64,000 nt of DNA from Planctomycetota bacterium (GTDB lineage: Bacteria > Planctomycetota > UBA1135 > GCA-002686595): assembly GCA_022446815.1 (NCBI GenBank), contig JAKVCD010000018.1, positions 121,411 through 185,410 of the forward strand, given 5' to 3'. Positions 1 through 8,648 of this stretch are shown here, piece after piece. The notes under the pieces were generated by a model that worked only from the letters and a program-made list of their open reading frames with translations, was not told the DNA's origin and searched no databases. Positions within the stretch are counted from its first letter, which is position 1; each line of letters starts with the position of its first letter. A program made the position numbers and the translations under genes.

Positions 1-797
1 ACGCTGAGGTCGTCGGAGGCGCTGGACTCGTTGTGTACCTGGACGGAGAGGACGTTCTCTCCTGCGCGCAAGAAGGACTCGAAAGAGGTTAACTGTTGGC
101 CGGGGAGCCTTGAGCCCTGATAGAGGAGCGCCTCGTGTGAGCCTGAGGCTGGGGTACCGACCGGCACGTGGGTGCCTGGAAGGCCGGGCATGTTCTCCCG
201 CGCGATCTCGTGGCCGTTGAGGTAGGCGACGTAGCCGTCGTCGTAGTCCACGTGGAGGAAGAGTGCGCTCAGGTTTCGCGCGAGCTTTCGCTCAATCTTG
301 AACCGCTGCCGGACATAGATCGTGTCGCGGTTGACGACGGTAGCGTCGTCGTCGTCGCCGAAGCCGAAGCCGCTCGCGCCCTCTCGCCAAGAAGAGTCAT
401 CAAAGTTGAGGTCTCTCCAGCTGGCCGGTGGCTCAGTGTTCACCGCGAAGTATCTGGCTGGGGACCCTTGTCGGGCGAGGGTGTGATAGTGAGGGCCGAC
501 GGGGCGGTCGGTGCCGAGCCCCGAAGCCCAGATGAGGACGCCTTGCTGAGGAGGGATGGAGAGTGGCGGGAGAGTCCAAGCCTCGAGCTCGTCTGGGTCA
601 TCCGAGAGGTGCCAGCCTGTCAGGTCGATCTCTTCGGCGCCGTGGTTCCACAGCTCGATCCAGTCAGAAGACTTGCCGTCCTCGTCGTTGACGAGGTCGA
701 TGTTCGACGCGCAGACCTCATGGATCGTGACCTGCGCTGCGACTCTAGCGGGCAGCGCGGCGAGGAGCGCGAGGCTCAAGAGGGGGATGACCTTCAC
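1..797 (-). CDS. Secreted lamin-tail domain protein, partial (C-terminus beyond left edge)
   Basis: The reading frame enters from the left edge on the minus strand, so only the N-terminal part is seen. A GTG at 797 gives a signal peptide (KVIPLLSLALLAALP, then Ala-X-Ala-like AAQ); an in-frame ATG at 833 would add 12 residues and is an alternative start. The mature protein opens with a lamin-tail-like segment (IHEVCASN, DWIELWNHG, LTGWHLSDD) and continues into a beta-sandwich segment (SWRDLNFDDSSW, YLNGHEIARE, ENVLSVQVHN). The same order and many of the same motifs occur in the gene starting at 4127, so the two are tandem paralogues. Lamin-tail domains in bacteria usually sit on secreted or surface proteins; no enzymatic role can be claimed from this part. 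Confidence 0.75.
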   Translation of the reverse strand, partial: MKVIPLLSLALLAALPARVAAQVTIHEVCASNIDLVNDEDGKSSDWIELWNHGAEEIDLTGWHLSDDPDELEAWTLPPLSIPPQQGVLIWASGLGTDRPVGPHYHTLARQGSPARYFAVNTEPPASWRDLNFDDSSWREGASGFGFGDDDDATVVNRDTIYVRQRFKIERKLARNLSALFLHVDYDDGYVAYLNGHEIARENMPGLPGTHVPVGTPASGSHEALLYQGSRLPGQQLTSFESFLRAGENVLSVQVHNESSASDDLS

Positions 798-848
798 CCT
801 TTGAGCATATGCCTGATATGGGTAATTCGCCATCTGAGCGCGCACAGG

Positions 849-3800
849 TTAGAGAGAGACGCTGTTCCTCTCTCCTGGCGTGCCTCCGAGGACGCTCGAC
901 TCAGCCCAAGAGCCCGGGAGGGCATTGTCTGTGCCAGAGTTAATGAGCTCGAGGGTCGGTCCGTTACCATCCGGCCCGCTCGGCCAAGGCCGCGTGTCGT
1001 CATATTCGACGACGTCGTGCAGGCCGAGCTGGCTGTGTAGCTCGATGCGTTCGCCGCCTCCGGAGAGCCCAAAGCCGATGTCGCCTATGACGTTCGTCGC
1101 TGCGGGGTATGCCGCAGTGAAGGCGCTAAGGTCACTGCAGAGGGTGAGGAAGCCAAAGCTAGGAATCTCTGTCCCCGGCGGGATCACGTAGGTGTTGTTT
1201 TCATCACGCAGCTCCCAACCCTCTAAGGAGACCGCGGACAAGCCTCGGTTGTGCAGCTCCACCCAGTCACCTGTGTCAGCGCCGCGGGCCGGGTTGTACT
1301 GGATCTCGTTGATGATGACCTCGTCGACCTCGGTGGAGGGCTCGAAGACAGCGATCAAGCTGAAGTCATCCGTGAGGTTGAGCTCGATCTCTTCTCTCTG
1401 AGGTACAGAGCCACCAAAGATCGGCGGGACAGTCCAGCCGACGAAGTCGTACCCGCTGTTCGGTTGCGCCTCGATCGTCATCGGGACGCCGCCGAAATAA
1501 GAGCCGAGGAAGGCCTCCTCGACCGTGATCGAGGTCAGCTTGATCCGCCCAGCACCAGGGGGCTGTATGTCTAACGCCAAGGTAAAGCTGTCAGTGACAT
1601 GGTTGAATTGGGAGCGCACGTGATTCCTGCAGTTCTGCACGCGGTTGACTGCGAAGTTGCGTACGGCAGACATGTTTCCTTGCCAAGTCCAGTAGTCGCC
1701 ACCCCACTTGGCGAGGTGCACCGGCATGTCTTGAATCAAGGCGCTCTCGACCTCGTCGATGATGGAGAGGACATTCGTCGCCGACTGCTTCGTGTTCATG
1801 AGGTCCGCGAAGACGCAGATGAACTCGTCTCGGAAGGCCTCGTTCTCCATCAAGTTTATGAAGAGGGTGTTGTACCACTGGTTCGCGTCGAAGAGCCTCG
1901 CGAGCGCGTTGTTCGTAGCAGGCCCGCCCCATAGGCCCAGGCCAAAGTCTGTGTCATATAGGATCCAACGCCAGCGACCGCCCGCCTGCGACCGCCAGAA
2001 CTTGATGTTGTTTTGGGGCCAGTCCGTGTTGTTGCACCACACCTGCTGAGCGACATACTTCGCGTAGTTGTGTGTGTCCATCATGGACTCGATCACGGCG
2101 AAGTGAGCGTCGTCAGAGAGGTCGTTCGCAGTGGCATACTGGAGCATCTCGAAGTAGCGGTCTGAAGAACCCTCTACGACGGAGCCTCCAAACTCTAAGA
2201 GGTCTACGCGGTCCGGGTCGACGTCGTAATGGTTCTCGAGATAGTCCTCGTCGACCCGCTCCCTCAGCCCCATGAAACCCCAATATTCACCGTTTAGATA
2301 AACCAGCGCAGGTCGGTAGGCCTGGTCGTCGATATCTGTCCCCTCGGTTACGAGGTGGATGAGGGGGTCTCTGCAGTTGGCGTAGAGGTAGTCATTCCCC
2401 GAGTTGCGCAAGAGCAGCGTCTTGAAGCTGTCCGACTCGACGTCATCGAAGAAGGCGTGCTCTATCGACCCCTCTCCGTATCCCCCGCGCGCGATCAATC
2501 GGAAGCTCTTCTGGGGGTGAGTGCGGGAGAAGTTTCCATGGATCTTCGTGCCGAGGTCCATGCCTACCACCCTCGTACGATCATTCTCAAAGAACTCCAC
2601 GTGTAGCGGCCGCTCCCAGTTGTTCCAGAAGTTGGCGCCGTCATACCAAGGCGGTGAACCTGCGTTGGGCCCGAGCACGTGGATGCCTGTCTGCCAGTCC
2701 CAGAGGTTGTCGGGCTCCGTAACTAGTGAGAAGACGGGGAGGTCGCCTACCGGGCCTGCGCCGATGAGATAGGTGTTCGTGCAGATCGGGCCAGGCCATA
2801 GGCCTTCTTGGTAGGCACGGGCACGAAGGACTGCGCCGCCTGAAGGGTCACCGACGGGGAAGACGGGCCCTGTCACGATCGGGTCATCTTCGGTTGGCTC
2901 GCTGCAGTCCGTCGTGTAGTGGATCGTCGGAGCGCCCTCATCGGGAGTGAAGGTCACAGCGATGATACCGCTGTTGATCATCCTCCCCTCCGGGCTCGCG
3001 CGCAGCGCCGAGGCGTACCCTGAACGCCCCTCTTTGATGTTGGGCGACCCCGGAGTCATGCTCTTGAAGTGAAGCGGTGCCTCGCCTGCGTCGGGAAGCT
3101 CGGAGCGTCCGAAGCTCGTGTTGATGTAGACCTGAGGCATCTCCAGGGAGTCGACGACGGCTCCCTGAGGATTCGTGAGCACGAGCTCTTCGCCGCTGGC
3201 AGAGAGCTTGAAGTTGGTGTGGTGTGAGTAGTTTTGCCCCGCGCCTTTGAAGATGAGGGAGGGGTGAGGGAGCTCGCCAACCGGCGCGGCCGTCGTCGCC
3301 GTCAGGAAGGCGATGAGGGTCATGTCGGAGGAGGTCGAGTTGACGTTGTGGACCTGGACCGCGAGCACGTTCTCCCCAGGCCGAAGCTGCGCCTCTAAAG
3401 GCCTGAGCTGTGTGGGCTCAAGCTTCCCTCCCTGATAGAGGATCGCCTCGTGGTCTGTAGGGGCGTAGGTGTCATAAGGGGTCGGTGAGCCGGGGAGGCT
3501 GAAGAGGTTCTCGCGCTTAATCTCTCGTCCGTTGAGGTAAGCAACATAAGCGTCGTCGAAGTCGACGTGGAGGTAGAGCCCATCGAGGATGCGGAGAAAC
3601 TTAGCCTCGCAGTCGAACTCGAAGCGGAGGTAGACAGAGCCTGCTTGGACGAAGGTCGCGTCGTCTCCATCGCCATATCCGAAGCCGCTCGGTCCTGCAC
3701 TCCAGGCAGAGTCGTCAAAGCCGACGTCTCGCCATGTCGCCGGGGGCTCCTGCGTACCGATAAAGTAGGAGGCGTCGTCACCTTGGGTGACCAGCGGGTG

Positions 3801-4127
3801 GTATCTCGGCAGCACAGGCTGGCTCGATCCCTTGCCTGAGGCCCAGATCAGGATGCGCTCATCGGGCGCGAGCGTCTCGTCCGGCAGCGTCCACTTCCTC
3901 GGGTCATCTGCGTCGTCCGAGAGACACCAGCCGTTCAGGTTGACCTCTGCAGAGCTGTGATTTCTGAGCTCAATCCAGTCAGGTGAGTCGCCGTCTTCGT
4001 CTAACAGCGCAAGGCTGTCTCCCTCTGGGAGGTACGAGGGACACACCTCTGAGATAGAGATCTGCGCGTGCGAGGGCAGGGCTGTGAAGCAGAGGGCTGT
4101 CAGGATGAGGGAACAGATTCGGCGCAT
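849..4127 (-). CDS. Secreted multidomain protein: lamin-tail, chitobiase-like and CotH domains
   Basis: This 1092-residue protein has a signal peptide (ending near SHAQ, residue 22). In order I see an N-terminal lamin-tail domain (ISEVCPSYLP, WIELRNHSSAEVNLNGW), a carbohydrate-binding-like beta-sandwich (YFIGTQEPPATWRDVGFDD to VLAVQVHNVNS), a second lamin-tail-like stretch, a chitobiase C-terminal-like Ig segment (TIHYTTDCSEPT), a CotH kinase-type domain (from LPVFSLVTEPDN; LGTKIHGNFSRTHPQKSFR is typical) and a C-terminal lamin-tail domain (VIINEIQYNP, WVELHNRG). CotH of Bacillus is an atypical protein kinase of spore coat proteins; in secreted multidomain proteins like this one its role is unknown. 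It sits just upstream of its partial paralogue with a 51-bp gap between its stop and the preferred start of that gene, so the two are probably co-transcribed. Confidence 0.85.
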   Translation of the reverse strand: MRRICSLILTALCFTALPSHAQISISEVCPSYLPEGDSLALLDEDGDSPDWIELRNHSSAEVNLNGWCLSDDADDPRKWTLPDETLAPDERILIWASGKGSSQPVLPRYHPLVTQGDDASYFIGTQEPPATWRDVGFDDSAWSAGPSGFGYGDGDDATFVQAGSVYLRFEFDCEAKFLRILDGLYLHVDFDDAYVAYLNGREIKRENLFSLPGSPTPYDTYAPTDHEAILYQGGKLEPTQLRPLEAQLRPGENVLAVQVHNVNSTSSDMTLIAFLTATTAAPVGELPHPSLIFKGAGQNYSHHTNFKLSASGEELVLTNPQGAVVDSLEMPQVYINTSFGRSELPDAGEAPLHFKSMTPGSPNIKEGRSGYASALRASPEGRMINSGIIAVTFTPDEGAPTIHYTTDCSEPTEDDPIVTGPVFPVGDPSGGAVLRARAYQEGLWPGPICTNTYLIGAGPVGDLPVFSLVTEPDNLWDWQTGIHVLGPNAGSPPWYDGANFWNNWERPLHVEFFENDRTRVVGMDLGTKIHGNFSRTHPQKSFRLIARGGYGEGSIEHAFFDDVESDSFKTLLLRNSGNDYLYANCRDPLIHLVTEGTDIDDQAYRPALVYLNGEYWGFMGLRERVDEDYLENHYDVDPDRVDLLEFGGSVVEGSSDRYFEMLQYATANDLSDDAHFAVIESMMDTHNYAKYVAQQVWCNNTDWPQNNIKFWRSQAGGRWRWILYDTDFGLGLWGGPATNNALARLFDANQWYNTLFINLMENEAFRDEFICVFADLMNTKQSATNVLSIIDEVESALIQDMPVHLAKWGGDYWTWQGNMSAVRNFAVNRVQNCRNHVRSQFNHVTDSFTLALDIQPPGAGRIKLTSITVEEAFLGSYFGGVPMTIEAQPNSGYDFVGWTVPPIFGGSVPQREEIELNLTDDFSLIAVFEPSTEVDEVIINEIQYNPARGADTGDWVELHNRGLSAVSLEGWELRDENNTYVIPPGTEIPSFGFLTLCSDLSAFTAAYPAATNVIGDIGFGLSGGGERIELHSQLGLHDVVEYDDTRPWPSGPDGNGPTLELINSGTDNALPGSWAESSVLGGTPGERNSVSL

Positions 4128-4164
4128 ACCTTAAGTATAGGCCTACTCAACGATCTTGGGTGGC

Positions 4165-5097
4165 TCAGCGCTGATCGTGGACACCAGGGAGCGCGTCTAC
4201 AGACGCACTCAAGAGCTCCGCTGCCGTGAGCAAGTGCTGAGAGTTCGCGCTGAACAAGGTCGGCGGCAGGATGACGATGTAATCGTTCTGTACGGCCTTC
4301 AGCCCTCGCGCGAGCTCGTCCTCTCTCAAAAACTCGATGCTCGGCGTGAGCCCGCTGACGCTCCCCGCGACGATGAGGACGTCGGGGTCGAGCACGAGGA
4401 GCCGCTCGAAGTCAATTTGGTAGTCCATCTCATAGTCGTCCTCTGCCCCAGCGTTCTGCATACCTGCCAGCCGGATCATGAGGTCTGGCGAGGAGCCGGC
4501 ACCCGTCGTCCAGACGCCTGAGCCGAGGTTGGTGTAAGTGAGCGCGCGCAGTCCGGCCCGGCGCTTGTCCGAGAGCAGGGCCTCGTGGCGTCCGCGCATA
4601 TCCGCGATCAGCTCCGCTCCGCGTTCGACCTCCCCGAGGATCCCCGCGATCTCTCCAACAGAAGAGATCACATCTTCGATGCTCTTGGGGTAAGAGAGGC
4701 TGAAGACAGGGACACCAGCGCCCCTCAGGACCCTCGTCGTGTCGAGCTCTTGATAGACGTGCCCGATCACAAGGTCGGGGGAGAGTGCTAGGAGGCTCTC
4801 GCCGACATAGTGCGTGAAGGTCGATGTCCCGGGGGGGAACCCCTGTGTGCTGACCTGATAGCTGTAGGAGCGCACGGTCTCAGGGAGGGCCGCGATACGC
4901 TCACTTCCGACGAGGGCGAGCACGATATCAGTCGTGCTCGAGGAGGTCGGGATCACGCGAGTCGGGCGCTCAAGGAGACGGACCTCGGCCCCGTCGTGGC
5001 TCGTCGCCTCAGCGAAGAGCTCCCCTGTCGGAGGAGTGGAGCTCTCCTGTGAGCAGGCCACGCAGAGGAGCAGGATGAGGGAGTGTGCGCGTCGCAT
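4165..5097 (-). CDS. btuF: ABC transporter substrate-binding lipoprotein, BtuF/FecB type
   Basis: This 310-residue lipoprotein (lipobox LLLCVAC in the first 20 residues) captures a metal-chelate ligand outside the cytoplasmic membrane. The frame is open to 5328, but the ATG at 5097 is preferred because it places the lipoprotein signal at the N-terminus. The fold is the two-lobed periplasmic-binding type III: RVIPTSSSTTDIVLALVG, LSPDLVIGHVYQELDT, a linking helix (IEDVISSVGEIAGILGEVE) and DPDVLIVAGSV. It is divergent from the permease gene at 5204, 106 bp away. Cobalamin is the favoured ligand because cobalamin-finishing genes lie at 45-48 kb, but BtuF, FecB and haem-binding proteins cannot be told apart by eye, so the symbol is tentative. 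Confidence 0.7.
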   Translation of the reverse strand: MRRAHSLILLLCVACSQESSTPPTGELFAEATSHDGAEVRLLERPTRVIPTSSSTTDIVLALVGSERIAALPETVRSYSYQVSTQGFPPGTSTFTHYVGESLLALSPDLVIGHVYQELDTTRVLRGAGVPVFSLSYPKSIEDVISSVGEIAGILGEVERGAELIADMRGRHEALLSDKRRAGLRALTYTNLGSGVWTTGAGSSPDLMIRLAGMQNAGAEDDYEMDYQIDFERLLVLDPDVLIVAGSVSGLTPSIEFLREDELARGLKAVQNDYIVILPPTLFSANSQHLLTAAELLSASVDALPGVHDQR

Positions 5098-5203
5098 CGT
5101 GTGAAACGGTAGTCGATCCGGTGCCCTGCGCAAGCGCTTGAGAGGGGGTAAGAGAGTTTGAGGCATCGGCGGGCGGCTGAATCGGTCAGAATGCGCGGCT
5201 GCT

Positions 5204-6256
5204 ATGTCCGCAAGACCCCTAGCCATCCTGCTCACCTTGCTCCTCGCAGGGATCCTCGTCGCCTCCCTCGGGGTCGGTAGCACCGAGGTCGTTGGAGTCG
5301 CCGATGGGGTTCGAGGCGCGCTCGCCATGCTCGGTTTGGCCGAGCCGCTCGAGCAGTACCAGGTCCTCGTTGAGCTACGGGTGACAAGGCTCCTTGCGAC
5401 GGTCGGCGTCGGCGCAGCTCTCGCGCTCTCCGGGGCCTTGCTTCAAGGCGTCTTCCGCAACGACCTCGCCTCGCCCGCGATCATCGGTGTCTCTTCAGGC
5501 GCCGGCCTCGGGGCCTCGCTCGCCATCCTCGTCATCGGCGGCTACGGCCCGAGGTTCATGATCGAGAACGCGGTTGGCTTCGGCCCTGTCGCTGTGACCG
5601 CCTCCGCGCTCGTGGGCGCAGCCAGCTGCGCCTGGTTGGTCACGACCCTGAGCACCGCGAACGGCCGGATCTCAGTCCCCATGCTGCTCCTCGTCGGGAT
5701 CGCTGTGAACGCGATCGCCGCAGGTCTCCTCGCCGCGATCCAGTCTTGGGCACTGCGAGACTTTGACGTCTCGCAGGCGCTCTTCTCCTGGGTCTTCGGT
5801 CGCCTAGAGGACCGCTCGAGCTTTCAGGTTGGGCTGCTCTGGTCCGGGCTCGTCGCCTCTGCGCTCGTGATCCCCTTCGTGGCCCTAGAGCTCGACCTCT
5901 TCGCTACTGGTGAGGAGGACGCTCGGTCACTCGGGGTCAACACGAGTCGTGTGAAGCTCCTGACGATCCTGGCTGCTTCGGCCGCAGCTGCGATCGCGGT
6001 CTCGGTCGCTGGGCAGATCTCCTTCATCGGGCTCGTCGTTCCGCATGTCGTGAGGCGGATCACGAGCGCCTCACACCGCGCTGTCCTGCCGCTTTGCCTC
6101 CTCGCTGGGCCAGTGTTCCTCGCAGGGACAGAGCTCGTGCAGCGGTCTTTGCTTGGTGGAGCTCATCTGCAGCCTGGTGTGACCATGTCTCTCCTGGGTG
6201 GACCCTTCTTCCTGTTCCTCTTGGTCCGTCACCGCAGGGAGCTGCGCGCGTGGTGA
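5204..6256 (+). CDS. btuC: ABC transporter permease, BtuC/FecCD family
   Basis: A 350-residue polytopic membrane protein of the FecCD family, which forms the channel for import of cobalamin, siderophores or haem. Family hallmarks are ELRVTRLLATVGVGAALALSG near residue 60, the stretch NDLASPAIIGVSSGAGLGAS, and near the C-terminus GQISFIGLVVPHVVRRI, which contains the coupling helix that contacts the ATPase. About ten hydrophobic segments fit the length expected for the family. The downstream ATPase gene begins with a GTG that overlaps this stop codon (GTGA at 6253-6256), so the two are translationally coupled. No cobalamin riboswitch consensus was recognised in the 106 bp upstream. Confidence 0.85.
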   Translation: MSARPLAILLTLLLAGILVASLGVGSTEVVGVADGVRGALAMLGLAEPLEQYQVLVELRVTRLLATVGVGAALALSGALLQGVFRNDLASPAIIGVSSGAGLGASLAILVIGGYGPRFMIENAVGFGPVAVTASALVGAASCAWLVTTLSTANGRISVPMLLLVGIAVNAIAAGLLAAIQSWALRDFDVSQALFSWVFGRLEDRSSFQVGLLWSGLVASALVIPFVALELDLFATGEEDARSLGVNTSRVKLLTILAASAAAAIAVSVAGQISFIGLVVPHVVRRITSASHRAVLPLCLLAGPVFLAGTELVQRSLLGGAHLQPGVTMSLLGGPFFLFLLVRHRRELRAW

Positions 6257-7044
6257 AGCAGCTCAAGTGTGAGGGAGTGACTTACTCCTACCCTGGCGGC
6301 GCGCCTGTCGTCGACGGCGCGAGCCTCACGGTGGAGCGCGGAGAGCTGCTCTGCATCATCGGTCCGAACGGAGCAGGTAAGTCCACGCTGCTGAAGTCGA
6401 TGGCAGGGCTACTCTCGGTGGATGAGGGCGCGATCATGGTTGATGGCCTGGCGGTCTCGAGCCTGGGGCCGCGAGAGCGCGCGCGCACCCTCGCCTTAGT
6501 CCCACAGTTCCTCGACGCGATCCCGCCGCTCAGCGTCGGCAACTTCGTTATGGGAGGTCGTTACGGCCACCTCGACTCTTGGCGTCGAGCGGACTCGGCC
6601 GACTGCGAGGCCGTGACGGGTGCGCTCCTCGCTGCGCACGTCGCTGAGCTCGGCGAGCGTCTCTTAGGAGAGCTCTCGGGGGGGCAGCGACAGCGAGTGC
6701 TCATCGCGCGGGCTCTCGCGCAGGCCGCGGGCTACCTCTTGGTGGACGAGCCGACGAGCTCGCTAGATCCAGAGCATCAGCTCGGTGTATTCAGTCTGCT
6801 GAAGGAGTTAGCCGAGAGCGGGCGTGGAGTCTGTGTCGTGACACACGATCTCAACCTCGCGAGCCAGTTCGCCGACAAGGTCGCCTTGATGCAGTCGGGT
6901 GGCTTCGTCGGGATAGGTACACCCGCCGAGCTCCTCACAGCCGAGGTCTTGGAGCCTGTCTATGGCGCGCACTTCCGCTTCGACTCTTGGAGCTCAGCAG
7001 ACGATGAGGAGCGCCCGGTCGTCGTGCCGTGGGCGCTTCAGTAG
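6253..7044 (+). CDS. btuD: ABC transporter ATP-binding protein, BtuD/FecE type
   Basis: This 263-residue ATPase energises the permease encoded immediately upstream. It has Walker A (GPNGAGKST, about residues 38-46), the ABC signature (LSGGQRQRVLIARAL), Walker B (YLLVDEPTSSLDPEHQ) and the switch histidine (VVTHDLNLA). The frame is open upstream inside btuC; the GTG at 6253 is chosen because it gives the family's usual start just before the first beta-strand and the common GTGA overlap with btuC. The last 7 bp overlap the end of the convergent gene that stops at 7038. Substrate is inferred from the neighbouring binding protein, not from the ATPase. Confidence 0.85.
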   Translation: MKQLKCEGVTYSYPGGAPVVDGASLTVERGELLCIIGPNGAGKSTLLKSMAGLLSVDEGAIMVDGLAVSSLGPRERARTLALVPQFLDAIPPLSVGNFVMGGRYGHLDSWRRADSADCEAVTGALLAAHVAELGERLLGELSGGQRQRVLIARALAQAAGYLLVDEPTSSLDPEHQLGVFSLLKELAESGRGVCVVTHDLNLASQFADKVALMQSGGFVGIGTPAELLTAEVLEPVYGAHFRFDSWSSADDEERPVVVPWALQ

Positions 7045-8648
7045 AGCGTGTTGAAGCGCTCGCTCCGGTAGACGGCCCAGCCGTTCTCGCCCTCGATCTG
7101 AAGCTCGAAGACCTTCCTCCCGGTCTCCCGGCTCACCTCGAAGATGTGTGCCCATTGGCGACCACTCCCCGGCGTGTCTCCTTTGTCGCCAGGGGCACGA
7201 CGCACTCGCGCGCCGTCCGTGACGATCACGTTGCCGGTGGTCGGCTGGAGGTCTACATCGCAGAGGAACGAAGAGTAGAAGTGGTCCGTGTCGAGGCTCC
7301 CGTAGGACCAGACCTCCTCCGTTGTCATGGCCTCCTCGTCGATCTTGAACTCGACAGCGCGGCTGTACTTCTCCTCCTCGGGCTGGTCCGGCGTGAAGGG
7401 CGGACCACGATGCCCACCGTTGTCGAAGATGAGCACATTGCCGCTGGGCATGAGCTCCGCCGCGTGCTGCTTGCTCGTCCAGGTGAGCTCTCCGACGGGC
7501 TTGAGGAGGTGATCTGACCAGGGCTCCTTCCACCCGCCGGGATCACCGTGGATCCAAACGAGGGAGGAGTCGGCGAGGCGCATCTTTATGACGGCGCTCT
7601 GGTGGTTCAGCGAGATGATCACGGAGTCGTCCGAGGCGTCATACACGAGAGAGTTCGCGTGTGCCCAGTCCTTCCCCGGCTCGTCCAAGAGGTCTTCATA
7701 GACCTTCTTCCAGAAGCCGGTGCCGAGGCTGCCGTGAGAGATGCGGTATGGATCGAGCACGTCGAGGAGGTTCCAGCGGCGCGAGACCGCGCCCTCATGA
7801 TCGAACTCTACGACGACGTCTCCGATGAGAGTCGCCGTCGCGCGCTCTGCGTCAGGGTCCGTCTCGCTCGTCGGGTAGTTCTCATACTCTCGGGCCTCCG
7901 AGGACAGCATCAGGAACTTGCCGTCATCCATGAGGACGAAGTCGTGATGGAAGGTGTCGCAGTCGACGGGGACACTGTCGCTCGGGACCTTATCCTTCGG
8001 AACCCCCGTGCTGTGCCAGTGCTTGACTAGATCTCCGAGCTTGTTGATCTGCGCCATGCGGCCGTTCCGGCTCGCGAGATAAATGAGGTCTCCGTTCGGG
8101 AGGCGCTTGACGTCATTGATGGTCTCGTCCGTGCGGAAGTACCAGACCACCTCGCCGCCTGCGTCGAGCGCGAAGACCACTCCGTACTCTCGATCAGGCC
8201 CGCGCTTCGTCCAGCGCATGACAGGGATGAAGTGGTAGCCCGGCTCCATCCTCGCAGGGCGCAGGGTCGTGACCTCGAGAGGGGGGAAGTCGTCAGGGAG
8301 CGGCGGGGTCTTGAGCGTAAAGGTACCGCCTTCTGTGGTTGAGCCTCCAGCGGTCGAGTCGAAGCTGACGGTGACTGTGTACTCCTTGTCGGGGCGCATC
8401 CCCAAGAGTGGCGTCGGCCCGCTCATGGCGGCGGGAGCGTCGTCGATGATGATCTCTGCGTCGCCCTCTGCTGAGAGGATGAAGCGCGGCCGAACCTCAC
8501 TGTCAGAGGTGTACTCAAGGACTCCTGCGAGCGGCGCACGCTCGTTGGGATTCATCTTGAGGCTGATCCCAGAGATACCCGGGGGGATCGGCGCGGGGGT
8601 GCACGCGCAGAGAGAGAGTGCTGCGATCAGGAGCGTTCTGTTCATCAT
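7038..8648 (-). CDS. Arylsulfotransferase (ASST)-type lipoprotein
   Basis: This 536-residue protein carries a lipoprotein signal (LLIAALSLCAC) and a beta-propeller of the arylsulfotransferase family. Diagnostic motifs are the His-rich CDTFHHDFVLMDDG, the DWAHANSL motif around the middle, the QHAAELMPSG strand and repeated strands of the type VVWYFRTDETINDVKRLPNGD. Known ASSTs move a sulfuryl group between phenolic sulfates through a sulfohistidine; which His acts here cannot be set without an alignment. The start overlaps the stop of the upstream sulfatase (TAATGATG), so sulfatase and sulfotransferase form one transcription unit that would handle sulfated aromatic or sugar compounds at the cell surface. 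An N-terminal Ig-like segment of roughly 100 residues precedes the propeller. Confidence 0.8.
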   Translation of the reverse strand: MMNRTLLIAALSLCACTPAPIPPGISGISLKMNPNERAPLAGVLEYTSDSEVRPRFILSAEGDAEIIIDDAPAAMSGPTPLLGMRPDKEYTVTVSFDSTAGGSTTEGGTFTLKTPPLPDDFPPLEVTTLRPARMEPGYHFIPVMRWTKRGPDREYGVVFALDAGGEVVWYFRTDETINDVKRLPNGDLIYLASRNGRMAQINKLGDLVKHWHSTGVPKDKVPSDSVPVDCDTFHHDFVLMDDGKFLMLSSEAREYENYPTSETDPDAERATATLIGDVVVEFDHEGAVSRRWNLLDVLDPYRISHGSLGTGFWKKVYEDLLDEPGKDWAHANSLVYDASDDSVIISLNHQSAVIKMRLADSSLVWIHGDPGGWKEPWSDHLLKPVGELTWTSKQHAAELMPSGNVLIFDNGGHRGPPFTPDQPEEEKYSRAVEFKIDEEAMTTEEVWSYGSLDTDHFYSSFLCDVDLQPTTGNVIVTDGARVRRAPGDKGDTPGSGRQWAHIFEVSRETGRKVFELQIEGENGWAVYRSERFNTLY

